Below, one piece after another: positions 1 through 7,506 of a stretch of 64,000 nt of DNA (position 1 is the stretch's first letter; each line of letters begins with the position of its first letter). The notes beneath the pieces were generated by a model that had not been told where the DNA came from, searched no databases, and worked only from the letters and a program-made list of their open reading frames with translations. The stretch is from MED-G105 sp965263305. Its GTDB lineage: Bacteria; Pseudomonadota; Alphaproteobacteria; Caulobacterales; Parvularculaceae. A program made the translations under genes and the position numbers. Location of the stretch: positions 2,790,001 through 2,854,000 of the forward strand of contig OZ253666.1 of the NCBI GenBank assembly GCA_965263305.1, in the 5' to 3' direction.

Positions 1-329
1 AACAAGTCTTCTTCTACGCCTTCTTCGTCGTCTTCATACGCATCTTCATCACCAAGGTCGACGACGCCGGTTTCGTGTTCTTCCTCATTGTACTCTTCGT
101 CTTCTTCTGGAATGCATTCCATCATATTCGAGATGCAGGTCTTCGAAATGATGTCCGTTTCCCCATTGGCGTATTTAATGGGAATAAACGAGCGATCGTC
201 ATTAAGAAGGTCGATCAGCCGTTCATCGGGGCGCAAAAAGACAAAGCCTACGATAGGCTCAGCGTCGCCAATCCGCACTTTCACCGCGACTTGCAGCTTG
301 GTGCGGAAGTTTGGATTTTTCCCGAACAT
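1..329 (-). CDS. Acidic-tailed hypothetical protein, 3' end beyond window
   Basis: An open frame of about 109 codons runs on the minus strand from ATG at 329 off the left edge, so the C terminus is missing. The N-terminal ~75 residues look like a compact folded domain (VRIGDAEPIVGFVFLRP, then ERLIDLLNDDRSFIPIKYA). This spacing of RL-x-D-x-LN and FIP recalls DUF6812-type small domains, a resemblance from memory only. From about residue 80 the chain becomes almost entirely Glu/Asp. A GGGGA stretch precedes the ATG, and an in-frame TGA upstream limits the start. It lies downstream of DUF2842 on the same strand. The two plus-strand ORFs over this stretch are shadows of it. Function unknown. Confidence 0.6.
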   Translation of the reverse strand, partial: MFGKNPNFRTKLQVAVKVRIGDAEPIVGFVFLRPDERLIDLLNDDRSFIPIKYANGETDIISKTCISNMMECIPEEDEEYNEEEHETGVVDLGDEDAYEDDEEGVEEDL

Positions 330-454
330 GCCATCCCCAATAGGCGTTGGTCCGCGCTCCGCCGAAATTGGCGGCGCTCTTGAGGTTGATCATGAATGAA
401 GAGGTTTAACGACGCGTTATCCTCGTCGTTATCACGGTGTTTTTGTTCTAGAAA

Positions 455-661
455 TTAGGACCCTTTCGGGGGCGAATTCATCCAAAGCATTAAGTGTTTT
501 AGCGGAAACACCCAGACCACCCCGGCGATGGCGTAGTAGGCCAGTTGAATTGGCCAAAAGCGGGGCACCAGCTCACCGAGCGCGGCGGCGGCGAAAAGAT
601 ACGCGCCAAGATAAGGCAGGGTCAGGGCAATGCCGATGAGTTTTTTGATGCGAGGGGACAT
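455..661 (-). CDS. DUF2842 family small membrane protein
   Basis: A 68-aa protein starting MSPRIKKLIGIALTLPYLG, with two hydrophobic segments (about residues 8-28 and 37-57) joined by a short loop containing PRFWPIQ, and ending ...LKHLMLWMNSPPKGS. This matches the length and two-helix layout of DUF2842, an uncharacterised inner-membrane family of alphaproteobacteria. The frame stays open further upstream, but that extension overlaps the divergent gene's leader and is not membrane-like, so the start at 661 is preferred. It is divergent from ctaA, and DUF2842 beside haem A synthase is, from general knowledge, a recurrent alphaproteobacterial arrangement. Function not established. Confidence 0.8.
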   Translation of the reverse strand: MSPRIKKLIGIALTLPYLGAYLFAAAALGELVPRFWPIQLAYYAIAGVVWVFPLKHLMLWMNSPPKGS

Positions 662-794
662 GGGCGCTTTATAGCGTTTTTTTCTGCTGGCAGCGACAGC
701 GGTGGGCGATGGCGATAATGGGCCGCAGCTCGCCGCGACGTCCCGCCGCAAAACAGGTCTCGAAGCGCCCATGGGATTGGCCTATTTAGGGCCC

Positions 795-1916
795 ATGACG
801 GCAGAAACGACTACCACCTCTTCATTCGCGACCGACGCCGGGCGGCCGGCGCCTTCTTCAACGACGCAAAATCGGCGCAAAAAACTGGCTTCTGTGCGGC
901 TCTGGCTTTTCGTTATGGCCGGCTTGATCGCCGTGATGGTGCTGGTGGGCGGGGCGACGCGGCTCACGGATTCCGGCCTTTCCATCACCGAATGGCGCCC
1001 GGTGACCGGGGCGATACCGCCCTTGAGCGAGGCGGCCTGGCTCTCCGAATTCGAAAAATACAAAACAATTCCCGAATATGAAGAGGTCAATTGGGGGATG
1101 AGCCTTGACGAGTTCAAGGTCATCTATTGGTGGGAATGGGGCCATCGGTTTTTGGGACGATTGATTGGCCTTGCGTTCGCGGTCCCGTTTTTCTTTTTCG
1201 CCCTGTCGGGCCGTTTAAACCGGTCCCTGATGGTGAAACTCTTTGGACTGCTGCTTCTTGGCGGTTTGCAGGGCGCCGTTGGGTGGTGGATGGTGGCGTC
1301 GGGGTTGAGCGAGCGGGTGGATGTCAGCCAATATCGCTTGGCGGCGCATTTAGGGTTAGCGCTGTTATTGTTCGCAGGCGTCCTATGGGTTGCCTTTGAC
1401 CTCTCCGACCGAGATCAAGCCGATGCGGTCGCTGATGGATGGGCCCGTAAAGTTCTCCCCGCAAGTGTCATCCTCGCGGTTGCTGTTTACCTGCAAATGA
1501 TCCTTGGGGCGTTTGTCGCGGGGCTTCGGGCTGGTAAAACATTCAATACCTGGCCGTTGATGGACGGTAAATTCGTCCCCGATGGGTACTTCGTCAGTAC
1601 GCCGCGATTGGCGGATATGTTTGAAACCATGGCGGCGGTTCAGTTCAATCACCGCCTTGGCGCTTACGCCATTGCCGCACTGGCGGTCTGGTTCTTTCTA
1701 ACGGCGCGCAAGACGGCGTTGGCGAAGCGGGCGCGCATGGTTTTGGCGGTGGTGGGCGTCCAAATTGTGTTGGGCATTTGGACAGTGATAGCGGCGACGC
1801 CCATTTGGTTGGGCCTCGCGCACCAGGCGATGGCCCTCGTTCTCCTTGCGAGCGCGCTTTACGCCGCCCATGGCGCGCTAATCGCCCATGGAAATGAACG
1901 GGCGATCAGTGACTAA
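795..1916 (+). CDS. ctaA: Haem A synthase (COX15/CtaA)
   Basis: A 373-aa polytopic membrane protein of the COX15/CtaA family, which oxidises the C8 methyl of haem O to the formyl group of haem A for cytochrome aa3-type oxidases. Visible hallmarks are GGATRLTDSGLSITEWRPVTG after the first transmembrane helix, WEWGHRFLGR (haem-ligand His), AAHLGLALLLFAG, QFNHRLGAY and LGLAHQAMALVLL, i.e. paired conserved histidines along about eight helices. The frame is open back to 702, but ATG 795 is preceded by an AGGG stretch and gives the usual short N terminus; ATG 771 is an alternative. It is divergent from DUF2842. Strong family match. Confidence 0.93.
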   Translation: MTAETTTTSSFATDAGRPAPSSTTQNRRKKLASVRLWLFVMAGLIAVMVLVGGATRLTDSGLSITEWRPVTGAIPPLSEAAWLSEFEKYKTIPEYEEVNWGMSLDEFKVIYWWEWGHRFLGRLIGLAFAVPFFFFALSGRLNRSLMVKLFGLLLLGGLQGAVGWWMVASGLSERVDVSQYRLAAHLGLALLLFAGVLWVAFDLSDRDQADAVADGWARKVLPASVILAVAVYLQMILGAFVAGLRAGKTFNTWPLMDGKFVPDGYFVSTPRLADMFETMAAVQFNHRLGAYAIAALAVWFFLTARKTALAKRARMVLAVVGVQIVLGIWTVIAATPIWLGLAHQAMALVLLASALYAAHGALIAHGNERAISD

Positions 1917-1954
1917 GACACCACTTTAATGGCGTCGTTAATCCGCATGACCCA

Positions 1955-3172
1955 TTATTGGTTGGGTAGCGTCACATCAATATCGATGGTGAGGACGTCC
2001 TCTTCCTCGACATTGGGCATACGCGGATCAACCGGCCCGCCGATTGGCTGGGAAAGTCCCGTCATCACGGCGTTCCATGGTGCGATGCGGATCGCCGGCC
2101 GCGATTTTTCGTCCTCTTCACCATCACCAATATCGGCAGCCTTATCTGACCCGGCGATGGCGATGGCGCCGTCGCGGTAAACGCCGCCGTAGTTTCCATA
2201 TCCCGCCCCAAGGGCGCCGACGCGATCGAACGCGTCAATATCGAAGGAGGCGGTGAGGCTGAACCGGCCGAGGGCGTGACCGTCCCTTTCCACCAGATAA
2301 TGGGAGCCATCTTCTTCTTGGATCACAAAGATCACGCCCGGGTCGTTCGTCGTTGGGATTGCGGGCTCATCCTCTTCGTCATCGCCCACCGTCGCACTGG
2401 TTTTCAGCACAATATCAAGATGGGCCGCGTTCTTGGCGCCGGTTGACGCGATCCGTTCAAATGCGGTCTCGCCTAACACATGAAGATCCCCATCGCTTGA
2501 TAGGGCGAAGACGGTATTCGTCGCCGCGTCAACGGCGCAATCGATATAGGTCGGGGAGGCGTTGTAACCCGCCGCGCCCGTGGAGGAGAGGGCGTCGTCA
2601 CGCATTTTCATCACCTGTCGCGAGATCGACCCGTCAAAAACCAGATAGAGCATGATCGTCTCGTCGTCTGGGGTGGACACGCACGCCCCCGTCACATTCT
2701 CCGCTGTGATTTTCAACGTCGCGAGCGGGTTGGTTTGTAGACTGATATTATCAACGCCATAAACCCTAGCGCCCCCCTCCGGGCTTGCAACGGCGAGCAA
2801 CCCTTGCGCGCCGCCGTTATCTGCCGCCGGCAAATAGGCGACGTCTACCGCCGCGGCGGCCCCAGCGTCGGCGGCGAACCCGTCGATCGCCGCGCCGCTC
2901 TCAACGCCATAGGCGGCGACGCCATTTTCCCCGCCGGTGATGATCAACCCGTTGAAGGCGAGGGTAGGGTGAGACCAAAACGCGATGTCGTTGATCGCGC
3001 CGGCCTCGTCGCCATAGCCATCGGTAATGGCGATTTCGGCGATGCCGGCTGCCTCTTCCGTGGCGGTATCCGCCGCATCGGGGGCCGCGTCGGGCGCGGC
3101 GGCGTCCTGGCGGTCGCAAGCAGCGATGAAGAGAGGGAACAGCGCGAAAAGAGAGAGGGAGGTTTTTTTCAT
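1955..3172 (-). CDS. Phytase-like beta-propeller lipoprotein
   Basis: A 405-aa exported lipoprotein. The N terminus MKKTSLSLFALFPLFIAACDRQ is a type II signal peptide with lipobox IAAC; an Ala/Asp-rich linker follows. The mature part has repeated blade-like segments: NDIAFWSHPTLAFNGLIITG, AVASPEGGARVYGVDN, TYIDCAVDAATNTVFALSSD, and YGNYGGVYRDG near the C terminus. The N-terminal pattern (D-x-A-x-W-x-HP...ITGG-NGVAAYGVE) resembles beta-propeller phytases, which release phosphate from inositol phosphates and are Ca-dependent. Several blades diverge, so activity is uncertain. The frame extends to 3286, but the 38 extra residues precede the signal peptide and are rejected. An outer-membrane or periplasmic location is inferred. 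Confidence 0.6.
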   Translation of the reverse strand: MKKTSLSLFALFPLFIAACDRQDAAAPDAAPDAADTATEEAAGIAEIAITDGYGDEAGAINDIAFWSHPTLAFNGLIITGGENGVAAYGVESGAAIDGFAADAGAAAAVDVAYLPAADNGGAQGLLAVASPEGGARVYGVDNISLQTNPLATLKITAENVTGACVSTPDDETIMLYLVFDGSISRQVMKMRDDALSSTGAAGYNASPTYIDCAVDAATNTVFALSSDGDLHVLGETAFERIASTGAKNAAHLDIVLKTSATVGDDEEDEPAIPTTNDPGVIFVIQEEDGSHYLVERDGHALGRFSLTASFDIDAFDRVGALGAGYGNYGGVYRDGAIAIAGSDKAADIGDGEEDEKSRPAIRIAPWNAVMTGLSQPIGGPVDPRMPNVEEEDVLTIDIDVTLPNQ

Positions 3173-3324
3173 GATGTCCTTAGCTGCATAGTTGGGCGCG
3201 CGGACGGGGCGCGGTGAAGCAATGTGGGAAAGTCGGGCGATGGCCCTTTTACCATTGGTTAAGGAAGCGTAGGTGTTTATCAGCAACTTGATAGAATCGC
3301 GTCAAGTTTCTTCTGGAGGTAAGA

Positions 3325-3582
3325 ATGCCCATGAATGAAATAGATAGCATGCATTCAACCAATTTGCAGGCGCTCGCAAATCTACCCCGCCAAGAGTTAG
3401 AGCTTAACCTTGGCAAATATGGGCTGTTCGTCAACGGCCAACTCATAGGGTATTTTGCGACAAATAGAGAGGCAATTGTGGCTGCCCGGCAGAGCCATCA
3501 ATTTGGGCAGTTTTCGGTCCAACGTATTGAAACTCAACCCGTCGAACTAGGTGTTGCGAGTTGTGCCGACTATCCGCGGTAG
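3325..3582 (+). CDS. Hypothetical protein, 85 aa
   Basis: A short soluble protein with no signal peptide or membrane segment. A strong Shine-Dalgarno (GGAGGT, about 3314-3319) lies at good distance from ATG 3325 or 3331, which supports real translation. The middle (KYGLFVNGQLIGYFATNREAI) looks like a small beta-rich unit. The 3' end overlaps the following gene by 32 bp in another frame, suggesting translational coupling. It is the first gene of an AT-richer patch between the phytase-like gene and rplM. I do not recognise the family. Confidence 0.55.
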   Translation: MPMNEIDSMHSTNLQALANLPRQELELNLGKYGLFVNGQLIGYFATNREAIVAARQSHQFGQFSVQRIETQPVELGVASCADYPR

Positions 3583-4015
3583 GTTGTTCGACCAAAAGTT
3601 CCCACTTCTCCGAATATCGATTTCCAATCAAATCGCTGAGTTTAACCCCTTTGATGACGTTCCGGGCCCCGCCAATCAAAGAAGTTTAGAACTCCACGCT
3701 CTGATCGATACGGGCGCTACCCATAGTGTGTTTGACGCCGCCCTCTTGTCTGAAATGGTGTTGCCGCATCAGGGGATCAAAGACGTCTTGCTCGCCGGCA
3801 TGGATATCCCGACCAAATGCCCCTCATATGCTTGCGGCCTGCGATTTCACGAAGATCCAAAACATGGCGGTCAAAGCCACGAATGGATCGATTGGCCGGA
3901 CATGATTGCTCTAAACCTTGAAAACAGATCCTATCGCGCGATTATCGGGATGGATATTATTGGCAATGGAACTCTTCACATCGAACGCGGGCGCGCAATT
4001 CGGTTCGATTTTTAG
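3551..4015 (+). CDS. Retropepsin-like aspartyl protease domain protein
   Basis: A 154-aa protein starting at GTG 3551. The diagnostic segment is LHALIDTGATHSVFDAALLS at about residues 50-70: a D-T-G-A active-site loop in a beta-strand context, as in retropepsin-like (single-domain, dimeric) aspartyl proteases. A second family-like segment near the C terminus, YRAIIGMDIIGNGTLHIERG, fits the I-I/L-G-x-D-x-L/I strand that packs beside the active site. Bacterial members of this type are mostly uncharacterised. It overlaps the preceding 85-aa ORF by 32 bp, so the two are probably co-expressed. It lies immediately before insertion-sequence debris. The catalytic assignment is by motif only. Confidence 0.6.
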   Translation: MLRVVPTIRGRLFDQKFPLLRISISNQIAEFNPFDDVPGPANQRSLELHALIDTGATHSVFDAALLSEMVLPHQGIKDVLLAGMDIPTKCPSYACGLRFHEDPKHGGQSHEWIDWPDMIALNLENRSYRAIIGMDIIGNGTLHIERGRAIRFDF

Positions 4016-4078
4016 GCTTGCCGAGAACGTGGTTATTGCTTCAGTGGTCTTGCCCCAAGAATTGAATGCTCGCACCGT

Positions 4079-4267
4079 GTATTCGAGCGGCATTTGAAAG
4101 ATGTCTATCAGCATTGCTCTGAGAAGCATCTAAACTGATACGCGGCTGAATTTGACTTTTGCTATTCCAACTGCGCCAAGTTAGGTATTAGCGATGAGGA
4201 ACGGACGTCGGCCGCTCTTTCCGGCATTGTCGGTAAGCGACTTACGTATCATCAGGCTTACAAATGA
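4079..4267 (+). pseudogene. Decayed 3' remnant of IS1595/ISXO2-type transposase
   Basis: Reading 4079-4267 in one frame gives VFERHLKDVYQHCSEKHLN, stop, YAAEFDFCYSNCAKLGISD, then ...SGIVGKRLTYHQAYK, stop. This matches the C-terminal end of IS1595-family (ISXO2-like) transposases, where the segment normally reads roughly KGVYQHC-x-EKHLHRYLAEFDFRYNNR...GKRLTYR. Three expected arginines are changed: one to TGA (CGA to TGA) and two to Cys (CGC to TGC), all C-to-T changes. Only about 62 codons remain and everything upstream is gone. Too broken for an automatic ORF call. It marks past transposition in this patch. Confidence 0.7.
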
Positions 4268-4352
4268 ATAGCGTATATAAAAAATACCGCCCACGTGTTA
4301 AACGGCTGTTAAATCAGCAATTAGACGTAACTGATCTATTTCTCTTATTTAG

Positions 4353-4553
4353 TTGGTTGGTGAACGAATACTAAAACGCGCTAGGGAAGGGCGTATGCAA
4401 GCGATGGAAAAAGGGGTGAAGTTTGGCCGTAAGCCTAAACTTACAGATCATCAAAGAACCCGTGCTCTTGAGCGACTAGCTAAAGGTGACACCGCAACCG
4501 CTATTGCTCTGGACATGGGCGTCCATAAATCAACGATATCAAGGCTGGTATAA
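4353..4553 (+). CDS. C-terminal HTH stub of a serine recombinase (resolvase)
   Basis: A 66-aa ORF beginning at TTG 4353, directly after an in-frame TAG. It corresponds only to the C-terminal part of Tn3-resolvase/invertase-type serine recombinases: a helix (ERILKRAREGRMQAMEKGVK), the linker FGRKPKL, and a helix-turn-helix (TAIALDMGVHKSTISRLV). The N-terminal catalytic domain with the active-site serine is absent, so it cannot recombine DNA. Its TAA overlaps the ATG of the next gene (TAATG), so translation is coupled to the Mrr-like nuclease. It may be mere debris, or it may survive as a small DNA-binding partner. Confidence 0.6.
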   Translation: MVGERILKRAREGRMQAMEKGVKFGRKPKLTDHQRTRALERLAKGDTATAIALDMGVHKSTISRLV

Positions 4554-5503
4554 TGACGATTGACTTTACCGAAATTGCACAAGCAAACATAGCCAATGGA
4601 GACCAAGATCGTTTCGAATTGTTCGGGCGAGAGTTTTTGCAAGAGATGGGCTACAGAATTGAGGAGCACCCAGATCGGGGGCAAGATGGCGGCAAGGATA
4701 TATTAGCCATTGAACCGTTTAAAACTCTAAATGGTCAGCATGAGATTAAATGGTGTGTAAGTTGTAAGCATAAAGCACATAGCGGTAACTCTGTCGGCGT
4801 ATCAGATGAACAAAATATTCGCGATCGGGTCGAAGCGTTAAATGCAGATGGGTTTATGGGGTTCTATTCCACACTGCCGAGTAGTCGCCTGAATAATTAC
4901 TTTTCAACTTTTAGAGATAGAATATATATTGAGCATTATGATAGCGCCGCCATTGAGCGGTGTTTAACTTCCAATCGTGCGCTTGATCTTACGTACCGAA
5001 ATTATTTGCCCGCTTCATATGCTAGGTTCATGCAAGCAGGTGGATATGGAACTGTTGAAACATCAATACCGATCCTAGAATTCGAACTACATGGGCGGCC
5101 GCCTAATTCTCCATCAACAGTAAGACCCAAAGTGAAAGTTATGGCGTCGGTTTTAGGTGAGCGAATTCACACCCACGTCACGATTACGATATCCGAATCG
5201 AAATATACGCATACGCTCTATAATCCTGCTTTAGCCCCTAGCAAAAGTGGCTTGACCTTGTATCGAGATACACAGACTTTCATAACAGAATTTGATATTC
5301 CAACACAGCAAGAGCGCCACCCTTTCTTCTCTATACATGCGATGATTGCTACCGATCAGGGGACGTTCTCGCAAAACAGTACTATTGATTTATCCGGTGG
5401 AGGGTTTCGCGAAACATCAAGTAGTATAATGAGGCGAAACAAACTTATCCTCACACGTGTCTACCAGTCTGATCGAACGCCAGTAGATAGCTTTCATCAT
5501 TAG
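4553..5503 (+). CDS. Mrr-like restriction endonuclease domain protein
   Basis: A 316-aa protein. The N-terminal ~140 residues carry a PD-(D/E)XK nuclease pattern of the Mrr type: FGREFLQEMGYRIEEHPDRG, QDGGKDILAIE (catalytic Asp in GGKD), and EIKWCVSCKHKAHSG (the x-x-C-K-H-K strand), followed by VSDEQNIRDRVEALNADGFMGFYST, which resembles the Mrr helix that closes the fold. The C-terminal half is a beta-rich domain I do not recognise. Mrr-like enzymes are typically type IV (modification-dependent) restriction or other defence nucleases. Base composition is distinctly AT-richer than the flanking genes, with frequent AAT/ATA codons, suggesting transfer. Translation is coupled to the recombinase stub. 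No methylase is nearby. Confidence 0.7.
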   Translation: MTIDFTEIAQANIANGDQDRFELFGREFLQEMGYRIEEHPDRGQDGGKDILAIEPFKTLNGQHEIKWCVSCKHKAHSGNSVGVSDEQNIRDRVEALNADGFMGFYSTLPSSRLNNYFSTFRDRIYIEHYDSAAIERCLTSNRALDLTYRNYLPASYARFMQAGGYGTVETSIPILEFELHGRPPNSPSTVRPKVKVMASVLGERIHTHVTITISESKYTHTLYNPALAPSKSGLTLYRDTQTFITEFDIPTQQERHPFFSIHAMIATDQGTFSQNSTIDLSGGGFRETSSSIMRRNKLILTRVYQSDRTPVDSFHH

Positions 5504-5580
5504 AAGCTAAGGGCTTCGCCCTCGCGCCGCAGAAGCCAAAAAGCCAAAACAATTTTAAAAATGACGGCTTTCACCCTTCG

Positions 5581-5639
5581 GGCGAACCTTCCGCAATTTT
5601 GAAAATTCTTTCGCCCGAGCCCTGCAAGCAGGGTTTTTA
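5581..5639 (+). terminator. Nested inverted repeats ending in a rho-independent-like terminator
   Basis: Downstream of the Mrr-like gene, GGGCGAA (5581-5587) pairs with TTCGCCC (5611-5617), and AATTTT/AAAATT nests inside. The next hairpin, CCCTG-CAAG-CAGGG, runs directly into five T (5621-5639). The second hairpin has the form of an intrinsic terminator; the first makes the stretch unusually structured. Confidence 0.5.
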
Positions 5640-5729
5640 GCTTCCACTTTGCTACCCCAGTCTCGGCGACGGCCAGAAAGGCATGGCGCATGCCTTTTTA
5701 TTCAATTATTTTTGTATGGAGTATTTAAA

Positions 5730-5861
5730 ATGAACAATATTATTAAAGCAAAGAGTGCGACGAGAGCGAAGGGGCTTTTGAAAGATCCCTTGAACGCCTC
5801 ATCCCGCCTAAACGTGGGAAGAACGGGAATGAGGAAGAGTCAGGGGCATAAGCCTTACTGA
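5730..5861 (+). CDS. Doubtful 43-aa ORF
   Basis: ATG 5730 is preceded by GGAG (5717-5720) at about 9 nt and opens a 43-codon frame of basic composition (MNNIIKAKSATRAKG...). It has no recognisable domain and sits alone in the 617-bp stretch between the Mrr-like gene and rplM. Apart from the terminator-like hairpins and the rplM promoter I see nothing else there. It could be chance. Confidence 0.2.
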   Translation: MNNIIKAKSATRAKGLLKDPLNASSRLNVGRTGMRKSQGHKPY

Positions 5862-5993
5862 TCGGGCTGGTTTTGAGCACGAAAAACTCCCTTAAATCGA
5901 TGGGTTTGTCAAAGATAATAATCCCCGCCAAAAAGCGGCATTATAATACCGCATTTCCAACCGCCTGAAATTCATGGGTTTTTTGTGGGGGTG

Positions 5994-6022
5994 TTGACGT
6001 CTCGTCGCCCGTCGGCTATGCG
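5994..6022 (+). promoter_or_regulatory. Candidate sigma-70-type promoter for rplM-rpsI
   Basis: TTGACG at 5994-5999, a 17-nt spacer and TATGCG at 6017-6022 lie about 100 bp upstream of rplM. The -35 is a good match; the -10 is weak, as is common in alphaproteobacteria. Assigned by pattern only. Confidence 0.4.
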
Positions 6023-6120
6023 CGCCTTTCTCGAATTTAGATGTCTCGTTTTTGAGGCTTGCGTTCACCTTTTACGGGCCGCTCGCGCGAAACGGAATAT
6101 CGCTTAAGGAAACTTCGATT

Positions 6121-6588
6121 ATGAAAACCTTCAACCTCAAACCGGCTGAGGTGGAAAAGAAGTGGATCGTCATTGACGCCGAAGGGCTCGTGGTTGGTCG
6201 TCTTGCTTCTATTATCGCCACCCGCCTGCGCGGCAAGCATTTGCCGAGCTATACGCCCCATGTCGATTGCGGCGACCATGTCGTTGTGATCAACGCGGAA
6301 AAGGTCGTCTTCACCGGCAATAAGCTGAAGAACAAGAAGTTCTATTGGCACACCGGCTATCCTGGCGGCATTAAAGAACGCACCATGGAAAAACTTCTTG
6401 GTGGGAACCATCCTGACCGCGTCGTCTTGAACGCCGTGCGGCGGATGATGCCGAAAGATTCACCATTGGCGCGCAAGCAAATGACGAACCTGCGGGTTTA
6501 TGCGGGGACGGAGCATCCCCATGGGGCGCAAAACCCTGAACCCCTCGACGTCGCGGCCATGAACTCTAAGAATAAGCGGGAAGCCTAA
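6121..6588 (+). CDS. rplM: 50S ribosomal protein L13
   Basis: A 155-aa ribosomal protein L13, a component of the large subunit that acts early in 50S assembly. Signature segments include WIVIDAEGLVVGRLAS near the N terminus, HVDCGDHVVVINAEKV, HTGYPGGIKERT, and the conserved VRRMMPKDSPLARKQM-x-NLRVYAGTEHPHGAQNPE toward the C terminus. The open frame begins at 6052, but ATG 6121 gives the standard family start (MKTFNLKPAEVEKKW) with GGAAAC just upstream. It is followed four bases later by rpsI, the usual rplM-rpsI pair, and probably shares its promoter at about 5994-6022. Confidence 0.97.
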   Translation: MKTFNLKPAEVEKKWIVIDAEGLVVGRLASIIATRLRGKHLPSYTPHVDCGDHVVVINAEKVVFTGNKLKNKKFYWHTGYPGGIKERTMEKLLGGNHPDRVVLNAVRRMMPKDSPLARKQMTNLRVYAGTEHPHGAQNPEPLDVAAMNSKNKREA

Positions 6589-6592
6589 GCCC

Positions 6593-7075
6593 ATGAGCGT
6601 TACCTCCCTTGAAGATTTAAAAGACGTCGCCGTTGAAGCCGGCGTTGAAATTGAGCCGGAAGAACTGCCGGCGCCAAAAATTGACGAGCTTGGCCGGTCC
6701 TATGCATCGGGTAAGCGTAAAACCGCCGTCGCGCGGGTTTGGATCAAGCCGGGCAGCGGTAAGATCACCGTCAACAAAAAAGACCATGCGGAATATTTCG
6801 GCCGCCCGGTGCTGCAGATGATTATCAAGCAGCCGCTGGTCGCCGCCGAACGTGATGGTCAGTATGATGTCATTTGCACGGTGTCAGGGTCAGGCCCATC
6901 CGGGCAGGCGGGCGCTGTGCGCCATGGCATCTCCCGCGCTTTGACCTATTACGAGCCGGGCCTGCGCGCCGTCCTCAAAAAGGGCGGCTTCTTAACCCGT
7001 GACGCGCGGGCGGTGGAACGCAAGAAATACGGCCGGAAAAAAGCCCGCCGTTCGTTCCAGTTCTCCAAGCGTTAA
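6593..7075 (+). CDS. rpsI: 30S ribosomal protein S9
   Basis: A 160-aa ribosomal protein S9, whose C-terminal tail contacts P-site tRNA. The conserved start of the fold, SYASGKRKTAVARVWIKPG, is preceded by a roughly 38-residue acidic alphaproteobacterial-type extension. The body includes GSGPSGQAGAVRHGISRAL, LTRDARAVERKKYGRKKAR, and the ending FQFSKR, with the universally conserved terminal Lys-Arg. It lies 4 bp after rplM and is closed by a strong terminator 35 bp downstream. Confidence 0.97.
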   Translation: MSVTSLEDLKDVAVEAGVEIEPEELPAPKIDELGRSYASGKRKTAVARVWIKPGSGKITVNKKDHAEYFGRPVLQMIIKQPLVAAERDGQYDVICTVSGSGPSGQAGAVRHGISRALTYYEPGLRAVLKKGGFLTRDARAVERKKYGRKKARRSFQFSKR

Positions 7076-7109
7076 ACGCCTTCTCACAATTTATTGTGTG
7101 CCTTCAAAA

Positions 7110-7154
7110 AAGGCCGCGTTGGTTCCCAATCGGGAAAACAACGCGGCCTTTTTC
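7110..7154 (+). terminator. Rho-independent terminator of rplM-rpsI
   Basis: A perfect 12-bp stem, 7110-7121 with 7139-7150 (AAGGCCGCGTTG / CAACGCGGCCTT), a 17-nt loop and a run of five T, directly after rpsI. The form is a textbook intrinsic terminator. Confidence 0.9.
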
Positions 7155-7201
7155 TTCGAGGGATGCTCTCGTATTCGACAACGGGGCGAGCGCCGGAATT
7201 G

Positions 7202-7402
7202 TTATTTCGATTTATCAGCGGATTTTTTCGCGGCGGCGCCCAGGACGATTTGGGATGGGGCGCCGAGTAAGGCGCGGGCGATGTCTTTCTCGTCTTCCGT
7301 CCGTAGGCGACGAAAAAGCGACTCCGCTTTGGCCGACCGTGTCGCCGGCGTTGCGCCAAGGCGCAAAAATAGTTCTTCGATCGACGGATCCATCCGCGAC
7401 AT
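7202..7402 (-). CDS. Hypothetical small protein, 66 aa
   Basis: A minus-strand ORF, MSRMDPSIEELFLRLGATPA..., helical and charged, with no membrane segment, ending in a Lys/Ala-rich tail (AAAKKSADKSK). Possible starts are 7408, 7402 and 7393; 7402 is chosen because a G-run (about 7415-7420) precedes it. The amino-acid pattern is protein-like (SLFRRLRTEDEKDIARALLG), which argues against chance, but several plus-strand frames also stay open here. Family unknown. Confidence 0.4.
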   Translation of the reverse strand: MSRMDPSIEELFLRLGATPATRSAKAESLFRRLRTEDEKDIARALLGAPSQIVLGAAAKKSADKSK

Positions 7403-7506
7403 GATCAACGCCCCCGCGTTTTGAAACTGCCCATTTCACGAGGTCGGATGGGGAAAACGCCCATCGCCCTGAGCATAATCCTCGAGCCAAAATGGTTAAC
7501 GCTTGG

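Noticed and set aside
75..399. Two plus-strand ORFs of about 100 aa at the left edge
   Set aside because: They are shadows of the minus-strand acidic-tailed protein, whose reading is far more protein-like.
5743..5931. Minus-strand 62-aa ORF before rplM
   Set aside because: No ribosome site or recognisable sequence; it runs across the low-information spacer.
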